The position numbers were made by a program, and so were the translations under genes. DNA of 64,000 bases from Undibacterium pigrum (lineage in GTDB: Bacteria > Pseudomonadota > Gammaproteobacteria > Burkholderiales > Burkholderiaceae_D). The stretch is taken from assembly GCF_003201815.1 (NCBI RefSeq), contig NZ_QJKB01000003.1, positions 310,001 to 374,000 on the forward strand. The letters are read 5' to 3'. Shown piece by piece: positions 34,262 to 44,939 of this stretch. The notes beneath the pieces were generated by a model that worked only from the letters and a program-made list of their open reading frames with translations, had not been told where the DNA came from and did no database searches. Every line of letters starts with the position of its first letter. Positions within the stretch are counted from its first letter, which is position 1.

Positions 34262-37200
34262 GTGTGCGATTTGAAATCAGCCAAAGACATACTGTCGTCC
34301 AGCATCCATCAGATAAAAAACGTCTGGAAAAATGGACAGTTACGTTTGCAAACCTTCGTCTCGCAGACTGGCGCGGAGCTGCCCCTGCGTGCGGACTTGT
34401 ACAGTGCCCTGCAGATGGAGCAGCATGGTCGTATCCTGGCAAACAGCCATAAGCTAAGCAACATATTTGGACAGGATCAACTCCTGTCGCGTCTGGCTGA
34501 CAACCAGGAAGTGATCATGAATGCCTGCACCTTGCTGACAGAAGCCATCAAGGAAGGCAGGCCAGTTACGCCAGCTGCGGCATGGCTGCTCGATAACTAC
34601 TACCTGATAGAAGAGCAGATACGCACAGCCAAGCGCCATTTACCCAACAACTACAGCAAGGAATTGCCGCGCCTGCTGCGTGGCAATTCGGCCGGCCGCC
34701 CCCGCGTTTACGACATTGCACTGGAAACCATTTCACATGGTGATGGCAGGGTAGACCCTGAAAACCTGAGCCGCTTCATCAGCGCCTACCAGCTGGTATC
34801 GGTATTAAAGCTTGGTGAGTTGTGGGCCATCCCCATCATGCTGCGGCTGGCCTTGATAGAAAATTTGCGCCGTGTTGCTACCAATCTGACGACTACCCAC
34901 AACAACCGCAATCTCGCTGCCAAATGGGCAGAAGAAATGGCAGAAACTGCCGAAAAAGACCCCAGCAATCTGATCTTGCTGGTGGCAGATATGTCGCGCT
35001 CAAAACCTCCGCTGGACAGCTCCTTCGTCGCAGAAATGATGCGTCGCCTGCAGGGCCAGGGGCCTGCCCTTGCCCTGCCCCTGAACTGGCTTTCGCAACG
35101 CCTGGCAGAAACTGGCGATACTATAGAACATCTAGTGCATCTGGATTCACAACACCAGGCTGCAGACCAGATTTCCATCAGCAATAGCATAGGTAGCCTA
35201 CGCTTGCTGACATCAATGGACTGGCGCGAGTTCGTGGAAAATATGAGTGTGGTTGACCGCTGCCTGCGCGAAGACCCGGCTGCCATTTACACACACATGG
35301 ACTTTGCCACACGCGACCTGTACCGCCATGCGGTAGAAAAAATCGCCAAAGGCAGTGGCTTTTCAGAAGCCGATGTCGCCCACAATGCCTTGCGTTTCGC
35401 GCGTGAAGCAGCCAATAAACATGGTCAGAGCTCACGCAATGCCCATATAGGTTATTTCCTGATCGGCAAAGGCCGCGTCGAGCTTGAACGCTCCACTGCC
35501 ATGCAACATGCCCTGCCTGAATCCATCAAGCATTCAATACGCAATTCTGCCTTGAGTATTTATCTGGGCAGTATCATCATCATCAGCCTGGCGACTACCG
35601 GCTTGCTGCTGAACCAGGTCAGCTTTACCACGGTCAACCCCTACTTGCTGGCTGGATTTATTGTAGCCAGCCTGATTGCCAGCAGCCAGTTTGCGCTGTC
35701 CATGGTCAACTGGCTGGCCACCTTTGTGGCCCTGCCACGTCCATTGCCGCGCATGGACTTCTCACGCGGCATACCGCTGGAATCAAGCACCCTGGTTGTG
35801 GTGCCGACCATGTTGTTCAACGTGCAGAATATCGATGCCCTGTGCGAAGCCATGGAAGTTCGCTTCCTCGCCAACAACGATGCTAATTTGCGTTTTTGTC
35901 TCTTGACTGATTTTGCCGATGCAAATACCGAGACACTGGAAACAGATGAAAAACTGCTGGACCATATCAGCAATGTGACCGAAGAACTTAACAAGAAATA
36001 TCCACGCCCTGATGGCGACCATTTCCTGGTCATGCACAGGCCACGGGTCTGGAATGCACAAGAAAAAACCTGGATGGCATATGAGCGCAAGCGCGGCAAG
36101 CTGGCTGCTCTGAATAATTATCTGTGCGGTACCGGGGCGGATGCCTTCGTGCGCATCATCGGTAATACCGCTGGCCTGGAGAACATGAAATATGTGATCA
36201 CCCTGGACACCGACACAGAATTGCCGCGCGATGCCGCGCGCAAATTTGTGGCGACCATGGCACATCCCCTGAACCGCGCCTATTATGATGAAAAACTGCA
36301 CAGGGTCACAGATGGCTATGGCATTTTACAGCCACGTGTCGCTGTCAGCCTGCCCGCCAGCGATGCCTCTTACTATGAATTGCTATGCGGCGGTGAAGCT
36401 GGCATAGACCCTTATACCCGTAGCGTCTCGGATGTCTATCAGGATGTTTTTGATGAGGGCTCATTCATAGGCAAAGGCATTTACGATATCGATGTATTTG
36501 AACATGCCTTGAAAAACCGCATGCCGGAGAATCGCATCCTCAGCCATGACTTGCTGGAAGGCTGCTATGCCCGTGCGGGGCTCTTGAGCGATGTGCAATT
36601 GTATGAGGAATACCCTTCAAGCTACCTGGCTGATATACGTCGCCGCCATCGCTGGATACGGGGTGACTGGCAGATCGCTTCCTGGTTATTACCGAGGGTG
36701 CCTGGCCCCAAAGATGAAGCCACTGGCAAACCTGCGAAGCTCGCCAACTCTTTATCCCTGTTGTCACGCTGGAAATTGCTTGATAACCTGCGGCGCAGCA
36801 TGGTACCGCTGGCATTGGTCACTTTTCTGGTTATTGCCTGGAGCAGCCTGCCTCAAGCCTGGCTATGGTCGGCGGCGGCGATCGGCTTTTTGCTGATACC
36901 TGCTGCCAGTGCATTTTTACTGAGTCTGACTCAAAAAGCCGACGATGTTTTCTTTCGTCAGCACTTGCTTTCATTGCTGCGATCAAGTACCCAGCATTTC
37001 ATCCATGCCTCATTGAGCCTGGTGTTTCTGCCCTATGAAGCCTGGATCAATCTGGATGCCATTTTGCGTACACAATGGCGGGTATTGATTTCTCACAGGC
37101 GCCTGTTGGAATGGAACCCATCCACTATCAGCAATCATCAATTCAAGAATACTGTATGGAATAATTTTCGCAGTATGTGGATAGCGCCGGTGTTTTCTGC

Positions 37201-40200
37201 TGCGGTATTCTTTTTCCTTGATTTCATCAATCCGTTCGCCTTACAGGCAGCGGCACCAATTTTGTTGCTCTGGTTTATTTCTCCTTTCATCGCATATCAG
37301 ATGAGCCGGGAAAAACAGCAGCGTGTTTCCCAGTTAAGTGAGAAACAAACAGAATTTTTGCAGTCAAGTGCCCGCAAGACCTGGCTGTTTTTTGAAACCT
37401 ATGTAGGAGCAGAAGATAACTGGCTGCCACCGGACAATGTGCAGTTCCAGCCTGTCAGTGTGATTGCGCACCGGACCTCACCTACCAACATTGGCCTGTC
37501 TTTGCTGGCCAATCTGGTGGCCTATGACTTTGGCTATTTACCGGTTGGCCAGCTATTGCAACGCACGCAGGATACTTTTGCCAGCCTGAGCAAGATGGAA
37601 CGTCACCAGGATCATTTTTATAACTGGTACGATACCAAGACACTGCAGCCCTTGCAGCCTCTGTATATTTCAACGGTTGATAGCGGCAACCTGGCTGGTC
37701 ATTTGCTGACCCTGCGCCCTGGCTTGGCAGGCTTGATAGATACTCCAATTTGCCAGCCGCGCCTGTTTTGCGGCTTGCATGATACTTACCTGATATTGCG
37801 CAGTACCGTCTCTGAGCATCTCGCTGGCAGACTGACAGAATTTAAAACTGACCTTGATGTCCTGTGCCTGAGCACGCCAACTTCACTGATGGTGATCTAC
37901 GATTGCCTCAAACGTTTGACGCATCATGCAGATAGTTACCTGTCCAGCCAGACCATGAATGCGGACAGTCTGACTCATATATGGGCAAGCGCCCTGAGCA
38001 GGCAAACCCGTGCGCAACTGGATGAGCTGGTTTATCTGGCACCATGGTTGAGCTTGCCAGAACCGGGGAACTGGCTGCAAGCGTATCCACTGCTTGATAC
38101 CATTCCAACATTGAAAGGACTGGCGCAACTGGGATACGCCCATGAACCCCCTAAAGACGACATTTTGTCGCTGGACCAGCCACAAAAAAATGGTGGCCAC
38201 CCTTCCACTCTGGCAGCAATGCTAATGACGGCCAGCAGACGTGCCACAGACCGCATACTGCAAATCGGCCAACTGGTACAACAGACCAGTGAATTTGCCA
38301 GGATGGAATATGACTTCCTGTACGATGCCAACACCCACCTGCTGACCATAGGCTATAACGTCAATGAGCGCAGGCGCGATGCTGCCTGCTATGATTTGCT
38401 GGCATCAGAAGCCCGGCTGGCTACCTTTGTCGCTATCGCCCAGGGCCAGATCCCGCAAGAGAGCTGGTTTGCGCTGGGCCGCCAACTGACCATAGCAGGC
38501 GGCGAGCCTATCTTGCTGTCCTGGAGTGGCTCGATGTTTGAGTACCTGATGCCCTTGCTGGTCATGCCTAACTTCCAGAATACTTTGCTGGAACAGACTT
38601 ACCGCTCGGTAGTGCAGCGCCAGATAGAATATGGCGAACAACGTAATGTACCCTGGGGTATTTCTGAATCTGGCTATAACACTTTTGATGCCCATCTGAA
38701 TTATCAGTACCGCGCTTTTGGCGTGCCTGGTCTGGGCTTCAAGCGTGGCCTGGGTGATGATCTGGTGATTGCACCTTATGCATCAATGATGGCATTGATG
38801 GTAGAACCAGAGAAGGCCTGCAGCAATCTGGAACAACTGGCGGCCCTGGGGTTTGAAGGTGTCTATGGTTTCTTTGAAGCGATAGACTATACGCCTTCGC
38901 GCCTTCCACGCGGGCAAACCCATGCCTTGATACGTTCCTTCATGGTACATCATCAGGGTATGGGTTTCCTGTCACTGGCCTATCTCTTGCTCGACAAGCC
39001 TTTGCAAAAACGTTTTGAATCTGACCCTCTGCTGCAGGCAACCATGTCGCTGTTACATGAGCGTGTGCCAAAAGCGACGGCTGTTTACTCCAACACAACT
39101 GAACTGGCTGATATACGCAGTGCAAGCGCTGGTCAGGAGACGCCCTTGCGTGTACTTCATCATGTGAATACCCGCACGCCGGAAGTACAGTTGCTGTCGA
39201 ATGGCCGTTATCACGTCATGATCAGCAGTGTGGGAGGTAGTTATAGTCGCTGGAATGATCTCGCCATCACCCGCTGGAATGAAGACAGTACCCGCGACAA
39301 CTGGGGTACTTTCTGCTACGTGCGCGACACCAGCAATGGCAAATACTGGTCAACTGCATTCCAGCCTTGCCTGGTGACCTCCCCCACCTATGAAGTTATT
39401 TTTTCTGAAGGCAGGGCAGAATTCCGTCGCAGCGATAATCATCTCGACATGCACACCGAAATCGTGGTTTCGCCAGAAGATGATATAGAACTGCGCCGCA
39501 CCCGCATCACCAACCGCTCACGCCATCGCCGCACCATAGATTTCACCAGCTATGCTGAAGTCGTGCTGGCATCCGCAGCGGCTGACGCGATGCATCCTGC
39601 ATTCAGCAAACTGTTTGTACAGACTGAAATCCTGCATGACCAGCATGCCATCGTTTGCACCCGTCGTCCGCGCTCGGTTGAAGAGAAAATACCGAGCATG
39701 TTCCACCTGATCTCACTGCATGGCGCTAATGCAGACAATGTCTCTTACGAAACTGACAGGGCACAGTTCATAGGCCGTGGCAATACGCTGGAAGCACCTG
39801 CTGCCATGCGTGTAGAACGTTTGTCAGACAGCCAGGGATCGGTACTGGACCCGGTAGTCGCGATACGTTATCAAATTACGCTGGAACCAGAACAGATTGC
39901 CACTTTTGACGTCGTCACCGGCGTGGCAGAAAACCGTGACCAGTGCCTGGCCCTGATCGACAAATATCAGGATCAACATCTGGCAGACCGCGTCATAGGA
40001 TTATCGTGGACACATAGCCAGATAGTCTTGCGTCAGTTGAATATCACTGAAGCCGACGCGCAGTTATACGGCCGCATGGCAAATTCTGTCATCTACATGA
40101 ACCCCTTGTTGCGGGCCGATGCCAGCGTGCTGAGCCGTAACCACCGTGGTCAGTCTGGCCTGTGGGGTTATGCGATTTCTGGCGATCTGCCTATCGTCCT

Positions 40201-43036
40201 TTTGCAGATCAATCAGCAGGAACATATAGAACTGGTGCGGCAACTGGTACAGGCACATGCCTATTGGCGCTCCAAAGGGCTGGCGGTGGATCTGGTGATC
40301 TGGAATGAAGACCATGCGACTTACCGCCAAGCCTTGCAGGAACAGATCATGGGCATGATTTCTTCCGTCATAGGCACACATGCCATAGAAAGACCGGGTG
40401 GTATCTTTGTCCGCATGGCAGAGCAGATTTCAGTCGAAGACAAAATCCTGTTCCAGGCTGTTGCCAGGGTCATCCTGAATGACCATCGTGGCAGTCTCAT
40501 GGACCAATTGAACCGGCGGGATATGCTGGAATTGCGCGTGCCCAAGTTGCTGCCGTCGCGCCAAGCGCATCAACTGTCTGGATACCAGGCGCTTGCCAGC
40601 AAGTCCACTGAGATTCAAGTGGAAAAACTGCAAAGCTTTAACGGCCTGGGTGGTTTTTCTGAAGATGGTCGTGAATATGTCATCACCACGCGAGAAGGCC
40701 AGGTCACGCCTGCGCCATGGGTCAATGTACTCGCCAACCCTCAGTTTGGTACGGTAATTTCTGAAAGTGGCCAGGCTTATACCTGGGGTGAAAATGCCCA
40801 TGAATTCCGCCTGACACCCTGGAATAACGACCCGGTCTGCGACAGCAGCGGCGAGGCTTTCTATATACGTGATGAAGATACGGGTGCCTACTGGTCACCA
40901 ACTGCCCTGCCCTGCCGCGGCCGTGGTGACTATGTCACTCGCCATGGTTTTGGTTATAGTGTATTCACCCATGTGGAACAAGGCATACGGACTGAGCTGA
41001 CAGTCTTTGTCTGCATAGACACGGCGGTCAAATATTCCATACTGCGTGTTGTGAATCTGACTGAAGAACAAAGAAAACTCTCGGCAACCGGGTATGTTGA
41101 ATGGGTATTGGGTGATTTACGGCCAAAATCCCTGATGCATATCGCTACTGAGATTGATACGGTCAGCGGTTGCCTGCTGGCGCGTAACCCTTACAATACA
41201 GAATTCCCGGGGCGCAAGGCATTTTTTGATCTGGATGGTGGTAACCGCACTGTCACTGGTGACCGCAATGAATTCATAGGCCGCAATGGCAGCCTGCAAA
41301 AACCGGCCGCCATGGAAAGACAAAGACTGTCTGGCAAAACCGGACCTGGTCTTGATCCCTGTGCAGCAATCCAGCAGGAATTTGAATTAAGCCCCGGGCA
41401 GGAAAGACGTCTGGTCTTTGTGCTGGGTGCAATCATGACCGATCACACCAATGCCACGCAATTCATACAACAGCACCGCGGCATTGCGGCGGCTGAACAG
41501 GCGCTCAATAAAGTGCATGATTACTGGCGCGACACCCTGGGTGTGGTACAGGTGAATACTCCAGACCAGGATTTGAATCTACTGGCAAATGGCTGGTTGC
41601 TGTATCAAACCATCGCCTGTCGTTTATGGGCACGTAGCGGTTATTATCAATCTGGCGGTGCGTTTGGCTTCCGCGACCAGTTACAGGACAGCATGGCACT
41701 GGTGCACACCAGGCAAACACTGGCGCGCGAACAATTGCTATTATCTGCTTCACACCAATTCATCGAGGGTGATGTGCAGCACTGGTGGCACCCGCCCATA
41801 GGCCGCGGTGTACGCACCCATTGTTCTGATGATTATCTGTGGCTGCCTCTGGCGGTGGCGCGCTATATCAATAGCAGCGGTGACCTTGGTATTCTGGATG
41901 AAGAGCTGCATTACCTGGAAGGACGTCTCGTCAACCAGGAAGAAGATTCCTATTACGACCTGCCCGGCAGATCACCGCAGACTGGCAGTCTGTACCAGCA
42001 TTGCGTCAAGGCGATTGAGCATGGCTTGCGCTTTGGTAGTCACGGCCTGCCGCTGATAGGTTCTTGCGACTGGAATGACGGCATGGACAAAGTCGGCCAT
42101 CTGGGCAAGGGGGAAAGCGTCTGGCTGGCTTTCTTCCTGCATCAGGTGCTGACAAAATTCTCGGCCATTGCGCTGGCCCGTCAGGACAATGAGTTTTCAA
42201 AACGTTGCCTGGAACAAGCCAGCCTGTTATCGAAAAACATTGATGACAATGCCTGGGATGGGGCATGGTACAGACGTGCCTATTTTGATGATGGCGGCGC
42301 TCTGGGTTCAGCCCAAAATGCTGAGTGCCAGATAGACTCTATCTCGCAAAGCTGGGCCATCTTGTCTGGAGCGACTGACCCGCAAAGAGCTGTCCAGGCC
42401 ATGCAGTCACTGGATAAACGCCTGATGCGACGTGACAAGCAAATCATACAGTTGCTGGACCCTGCCTTTGATTGCTCGGGACAAAACCCCGGCTATATCC
42501 GCGGCTATGTACCAGGTGTGCGTGAAAATGGCGGGCAATATACCCATGCAGCAATCTGGACAGGCATGGCATTTGCAAAAATGGGGGATGCAGCACGAGC
42601 CTGGGAAGCATTTGACATGATCAACCCCATCCATCATGGCAACACACCAGAAACCATCGCCCGCTATAAAGTTGAACCCTATGTCATCTGCGCTGATGTG
42701 TATGCCGTAGCGCCCCATACAGGCCGCGGTGGCTGGAGCTGGTACACAGGTTCAGCAGGCTGGATGTACACCTTCATGATGGAATCTCTATTGGGATTAA
42801 AACGTGAAGGCAAGTATCTGAGCCTGACACCATGCGTGCCTGCAGGATGGACCAGTTATAGCCTGCGCTATCAACATCTGAGCAGTACTTACCTGATCAC
42901 TGTCAAACTCAGGGATGTGGCTTATGGACAAAGCCTGTTGTTCATTGATGATATCGCCATGGGGAATTTGTTGATCCCCCTGATGGATGATCAGCGTGAA
43001 CATACTGTGGAACTTAACTATGTGCAGCCAGGTTAG
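34262..43036 (+). CDS. Cyclic beta-1,2-glucan synthase-like giant membrane protein (NdvB/ChvB family)
   Basis: 2924 residues, the size expected for NdvB/ChvB. Hydrophobic segments near 428-450 and 458-482 precede a GT84-type glycosyltransferase domain with DTDTELP near residue 649, SHDLLEGCYARAG, and RHRWIRGDWQ near 795. Further membrane segments lie near 818-870 and 965-1010. The periplasmic part contains glycoamylase-like and two carbohydrate-binding/GH94-like repeats, and the C-terminal GH94 phosphorylase module has the general acid in CDWNDGMD near 2602. Such proteins initiate, elongate, cyclise and trim periplasmic beta-glucans. The GTG start is uncertain. No transporter (ndvA-type) gene is adjacent. 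Confidence 0.88.
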   Translation: MCDLKSAKDILSSSIHQIKNVWKNGQLRLQTFVSQTGAELPLRADLYSALQMEQHGRILANSHKLSNIFGQDQLLSRLADNQEVIMNACTLLTEAIKEGRPVTPAAAWLLDNYYLIEEQIRTAKRHLPNNYSKELPRLLRGNSAGRPRVYDIALETISHGDGRVDPENLSRFISAYQLVSVLKLGELWAIPIMLRLALIENLRRVATNLTTTHNNRNLAAKWAEEMAETAEKDPSNLILLVADMSRSKPPLDSSFVAEMMRRLQGQGPALALPLNWLSQRLAETGDTIEHLVHLDSQHQAADQISISNSIGSLRLLTSMDWREFVENMSVVDRCLREDPAAIYTHMDFATRDLYRHAVEKIAKGSGFSEADVAHNALRFAREAANKHGQSSRNAHIGYFLIGKGRVELERSTAMQHALPESIKHSIRNSALSIYLGSIIIISLATTGLLLNQVSFTTVNPYLLAGFIVASLIASSQFALSMVNWLATFVALPRPLPRMDFSRGIPLESSTLVVVPTMLFNVQNIDALCEAMEVRFLANNDANLRFCLLTDFADANTETLETDEKLLDHISNVTEELNKKYPRPDGDHFLVMHRPRVWNAQEKTWMAYERKRGKLAALNNYLCGTGADAFVRIIGNTAGLENMKYVITLDTDTELPRDAARKFVATMAHPLNRAYYDEKLHRVTDGYGILQPRVAVSLPASDASYYELLCGGEAGIDPYTRSVSDVYQDVFDEGSFIGKGIYDIDVFEHALKNRMPENRILSHDLLEGCYARAGLLSDVQLYEEYPSSYLADIRRRHRWIRGDWQIASWLLPRVPGPKDEATGKPAKLANSLSLLSRWKLLDNLRRSMVPLALVTFLVIAWSSLPQAWLWSAAAIGFLLIPAASAFLLSLTQKADDVFFRQHLLSLLRSSTQHFIHASLSLVFLPYEAWINLDAILRTQWRVLISHRRLLEWNPSTISNHQFKNTVWNNFRSMWIAPVFSAAVFFFLDFINPFALQAAAPILLLWFISPFIAYQMSREKQQRVSQLSEKQTEFLQSSARKTWLFFETYVGAEDNWLPPDNVQFQPVSVIAHRTSPTNIGLSLLANLVAYDFGYLPVGQLLQRTQDTFASLSKMERHQDHFYNWYDTKTLQPLQPLYISTVDSGNLAGHLLTLRPGLAGLIDTPICQPRLFCGLHDTYLILRSTVSEHLAGRLTEFKTDLDVLCLSTPTSLMVIYDCLKRLTHHADSYLSSQTMNADSLTHIWASALSRQTRAQLDELVYLAPWLSLPEPGNWLQAYPLLDTIPTLKGLAQLGYAHEPPKDDILSLDQPQKNGGHPSTLAAMLMTASRRATDRILQIGQLVQQTSEFARMEYDFLYDANTHLLTIGYNVNERRRDAACYDLLASEARLATFVAIAQGQIPQESWFALGRQLTIAGGEPILLSWSGSMFEYLMPLLVMPNFQNTLLEQTYRSVVQRQIEYGEQRNVPWGISESGYNTFDAHLNYQYRAFGVPGLGFKRGLGDDLVIAPYASMMALMVEPEKACSNLEQLAALGFEGVYGFFEAIDYTPSRLPRGQTHALIRSFMVHHQGMGFLSLAYLLLDKPLQKRFESDPLLQATMSLLHERVPKATAVYSNTTELADIRSASAGQETPLRVLHHVNTRTPEVQLLSNGRYHVMISSVGGSYSRWNDLAITRWNEDSTRDNWGTFCYVRDTSNGKYWSTAFQPCLVTSPTYEVIFSEGRAEFRRSDNHLDMHTEIVVSPEDDIELRRTRITNRSRHRRTIDFTSYAEVVLASAAADAMHPAFSKLFVQTEILHDQHAIVCTRRPRSVEEKIPSMFHLISLHGANADNVSYETDRAQFIGRGNTLEAPAAMRVERLSDSQGSVLDPVVAIRYQITLEPEQIATFDVVTGVAENRDQCLALIDKYQDQHLADRVIGLSWTHSQIVLRQLNITEADAQLYGRMANSVIYMNPLLRADASVLSRNHRGQSGLWGYAISGDLPIVLLQINQQEHIELVRQLVQAHAYWRSKGLAVDLVIWNEDHATYRQALQEQIMGMISSVIGTHAIERPGGIFVRMAEQISVEDKILFQAVARVILNDHRGSLMDQLNRRDMLELRVPKLLPSRQAHQLSGYQALASKSTEIQVEKLQSFNGLGGFSEDGREYVITTREGQVTPAPWVNVLANPQFGTVISESGQAYTWGENAHEFRLTPWNNDPVCDSSGEAFYIRDEDTGAYWSPTALPCRGRGDYVTRHGFGYSVFTHVEQGIRTELTVFVCIDTAVKYSILRVVNLTEEQRKLSATGYVEWVLGDLRPKSLMHIATEIDTVSGCLLARNPYNTEFPGRKAFFDLDGGNRTVTGDRNEFIGRNGSLQKPAAMERQRLSGKTGPGLDPCAAIQQEFELSPGQERRLVFVLGAIMTDHTNATQFIQQHRGIAAAEQALNKVHDYWRDTLGVVQVNTPDQDLNLLANGWLLYQTIACRLWARSGYYQSGGAFGFRDQLQDSMALVHTRQTLAREQLLLSASHQFIEGDVQHWWHPPIGRGVRTHCSDDYLWLPLAVARYINSSGDLGILDEELHYLEGRLVNQEEDSYYDLPGRSPQTGSLYQHCVKAIEHGLRFGSHGLPLIGSCDWNDGMDKVGHLGKGESVWLAFFLHQVLTKFSAIALARQDNEFSKRCLEQASLLSKNIDDNAWDGAWYRRAYFDDGGALGSAQNAECQIDSISQSWAILSGATDPQRAVQAMQSLDKRLMRRDKQIIQLLDPAFDCSGQNPGYIRGYVPGVRENGGQYTHAAIWTGMAFAKMGDAARAWEAFDMINPIHHGNTPETIARYKVEPYVICADVYAVAPHTGRGGWSWYTGSAGWMYTFMMESLLGLKREGKYLSLTPCVPAGWTSYSLRYQHLSSTYLITVKLRDVAYGQSLLFIDDIAMGNLLIPLMDDQREHTVELNYVQPG

Positions 43037-43114
43037 AAATGATATGGGAGGGATTTGAAGACAGTTAGCTTGCAGCCCCATCAGACTGCTTTATTTACAG
43101 ATGTTCATGAACTG

Positions 43115-43156
43115 AAAACCACCACCATCCTTAGCAGGGTTGTGGCGGTTTTTTTA
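43115..43156 (+). terminator. Terminator of the glucan synthase-like gene
   Basis: Arms AAAACCACCAC and GTGGCGGTTTT pair with one mismatch around a loop of about 19 bases, followed by TTTTTT, 79 bases after the stop codon. Confidence 0.75.
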
Positions 43157-43299
43157 TATCGGTGCAAGTAGTGAGGAAAACACATTCACTCTATTGATTA
43201 TTGTGTTGCAGTCTTTGATAGGCCATGTCTTGTTGCAGCCCGGGATATTAGATTGAACATGGTAAGACGCTATGGAAGTTTATGAGTGCCCATAAGGAA

Positions 43300-43327
43300 A
43301 AGGCCAGATGCTTGCGCATCTGGCCTT
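43300..43327 (-). terminator. Terminator of the crystallin-like gene
   Basis: 12-bp perfect stem AAGGCCAGATGC/GCATCTGGCCTT with a TTGC loop, T-rich on the minus-strand 3' side. Confidence 0.85.
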
Positions 43328-43353
43328 CTCAATTCAAACTACTGATATCTTGC

Positions 43354-44157
43354 TTACTGCCTTGGTTCACCATTGCGGTTGACTGCTATGGTAGAGCCTG
43401 GTGGAGAACTCATCTGTACATGATGTTCAGTACCACGGTAGATATAGGTCACGTCCCAGTATTGCGGTGTCGTATTGGCAGTAGTCTGGCAACGGCGTAC
43501 ATCGCGCTCATAAGTACCACCGTTATTACGCCCTGCATTGGCGCCGATTGCACCGCCAGCAACAGCGCCGCCCGCAGTTGCCAGGTCACGTCCAGTGCCG
43601 CCACCGACCTGATGACCCAGGATACCACCGATCAGCGCACCTGCAATTGCGCCGCCTACATTGGGTTCACTACGCTCACTCTGGACTTGCTGGCGTTCTA
43701 CCCAGCAGCGTTCATTAGGTGGGCCAACCACTGCGCGCACAGAAGTCACAGGCGCTTCAAACACACCTTCGTTAGGGCGACGACGATAGTCATAATTAGG
43801 CTGGCTCAACGGTGCTTCGATTTCATTGTCGTAACGACGCCTGTTACTGATAGGACGAACAGAAGAAATACGGTTATTCATACCCATGCCGGAGAGGGTA
43901 TCGTAACTACCCCTGCTCAATATCATGCAACGGCCACCAAAATTGGCATCATCACAGACTTCCCAGCGACCACTGGAGACCACCACGGAAGAGGCCAGAT
44001 CATTAAAGCCACTATTGCGGAAGTTATTTTGTGGCGTATTGGTACTAAAGGCGCGTCCGCGAAAGCCTTCGCCTTCATAGAATACAATTTGCGCACTTGC
44101 ATGAGCGGCCAACAGCAGACTGGATACCCCAAGGATCATTTTTAATTGTTGTTTCAT
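43354..44157 (-). CDS. Exported beta/gamma-crystallin plus glycine-zipper protein
   Basis: 267 residues from MKQQLKMILG, preceded by GGAG 7 bases before the ATG. A signal peptide (ending AAHASA) is followed by a beta/gamma-crystallin domain (about 22-105) with IVFYEGEGFRGRAF and WEVCDDANFGGRCMILSRGSY, two Greek-key motifs. A basic linker leads to a 2TM glycine-zipper (about 165-210, GGAIAGALIGGILGHQVGGG) and a final domain with YWDVTYIYRGTEHHVQMSSP. The zipper probably inserts in the outer membrane, as in SlyB/RcpA-like proteins. Function unknown. Confidence 0.85.
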   Translation of the reverse strand: MKQQLKMILGVSSLLLAAHASAQIVFYEGEGFRGRAFSTNTPQNNFRNSGFNDLASSVVVSSGRWEVCDDANFGGRCMILSRGSYDTLSGMGMNNRISSVRPISNRRRYDNEIEAPLSQPNYDYRRRPNEGVFEAPVTSVRAVVGPPNERCWVERQQVQSERSEPNVGGAIAGALIGGILGHQVGGGTGRDLATAGGAVAGGAIGANAGRNNGGTYERDVRRCQTTANTTPQYWDVTYIYRGTEHHVQMSSPPGSTIAVNRNGEPRQ

Positions 44158-44457
44158 TTGTTTCTCCAAGTTTGAAATCTGAACAAAGCCATGGCAGCTA
44201 ATATGCCCCCAGACTTAAATCAGACCTAAGCAAGAGAGCCAGCATGAACCATATATTCATACCAAGGCACCATGTAGAACAGCATCTATGTTTTCAGAAA
44301 TATGGTCTGTACGCTGCCACACATAGAAAATCATGCCTCATGGCACTATTCACCCTGGTAATTTCCATACTCGTTTCATGTACGTCAGCGCACATTCATT
44401 TTAGGCAATACCACGTATAAATAAAGTCTCGCCTATATTTACATCAGGAGAATCGAC
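44158..44457. other. Divergent intergenic region
   Basis: About 300 bases between the crystallin-like gene (minus) and the Cys-rich gene (plus). It should hold both promoters. ACATCAGGAGAATCGAC before the ATG at 44458 contains a good AGGAG ribosome site. Nothing else was recognised. Confidence 0.5.
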
Positions 44458-44799
44458 ATGAAACTCAAACCTCTCAACGAGAAAATGGAACAATGTCTGG
44501 CCAACTGCCTGGAATGTCACCGCATTTGCACTGCAACCGCCGCCCACGTCATGCATGGCGACAGTCATCACAGTGAAGTTTTGCATCTGGTCAGCCTGCT
44601 TGATTGCGCACAAATTTGCCTGGTCCACGCCGACTTCATGGCGCGTCGCTCGCCTCACCATAGCCATCTGGCCAGAGAATGTGCCGAGATTTGCATTTCT
44701 TGCGCCACCTTCTGCGAAGCTCATAGCGATGCCGATGGCATGATGACTGAATGTGCCAAGGCATGTCGGGCATGTGCAGACAGTTGCACTGACATGTGA
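44458..44799 (+). CDS. Cys/His-rich four-helix copper-binding protein (DUF326/Csp type)
   Basis: 113 residues with cysteines arranged on helices in CxxxC-type spacing: CLANCLECHRICTAT, LLDCAQICLVHADFM, CAEICISCATFCEAH, CAKACRACADSCTDM. Several histidines line the second and third helices. This is the pattern of DUF326 four-helix-bundle proteins and of copper-storage proteins. No signal peptide is seen, so a cytosolic copper store is most likely. Metal identity is inferred from the family. Confidence 0.87.
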   Translation: MKLKPLNEKMEQCLANCLECHRICTATAAHVMHGDSHHSEVLHLVSLLDCAQICLVHADFMARRSPHHSHLARECAEICISCATFCEAHSDADGMMTECAKACRACADSCTDM

Positions 44800-44939
44800 T
44801 GTCAGCTTCTATTTGGCAATACTAGCCATACACAATTCCAGCATTAAAAGTATCAACTTGTTTGTCATAGCGCAAACCAGGTATCTGCACGCCTGCCAAG
44901 ATGGTATGACAGCAATTAAAAGTATCGAACAATCACCAT

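Noticed and set aside
43282..44145. 287-codon plus-strand reading frame
   Set aside because: It lies antisense to the crystallin/glycine-zipper gene, whose signal peptide and domains are clear. The plus-strand frame has no coherent features.
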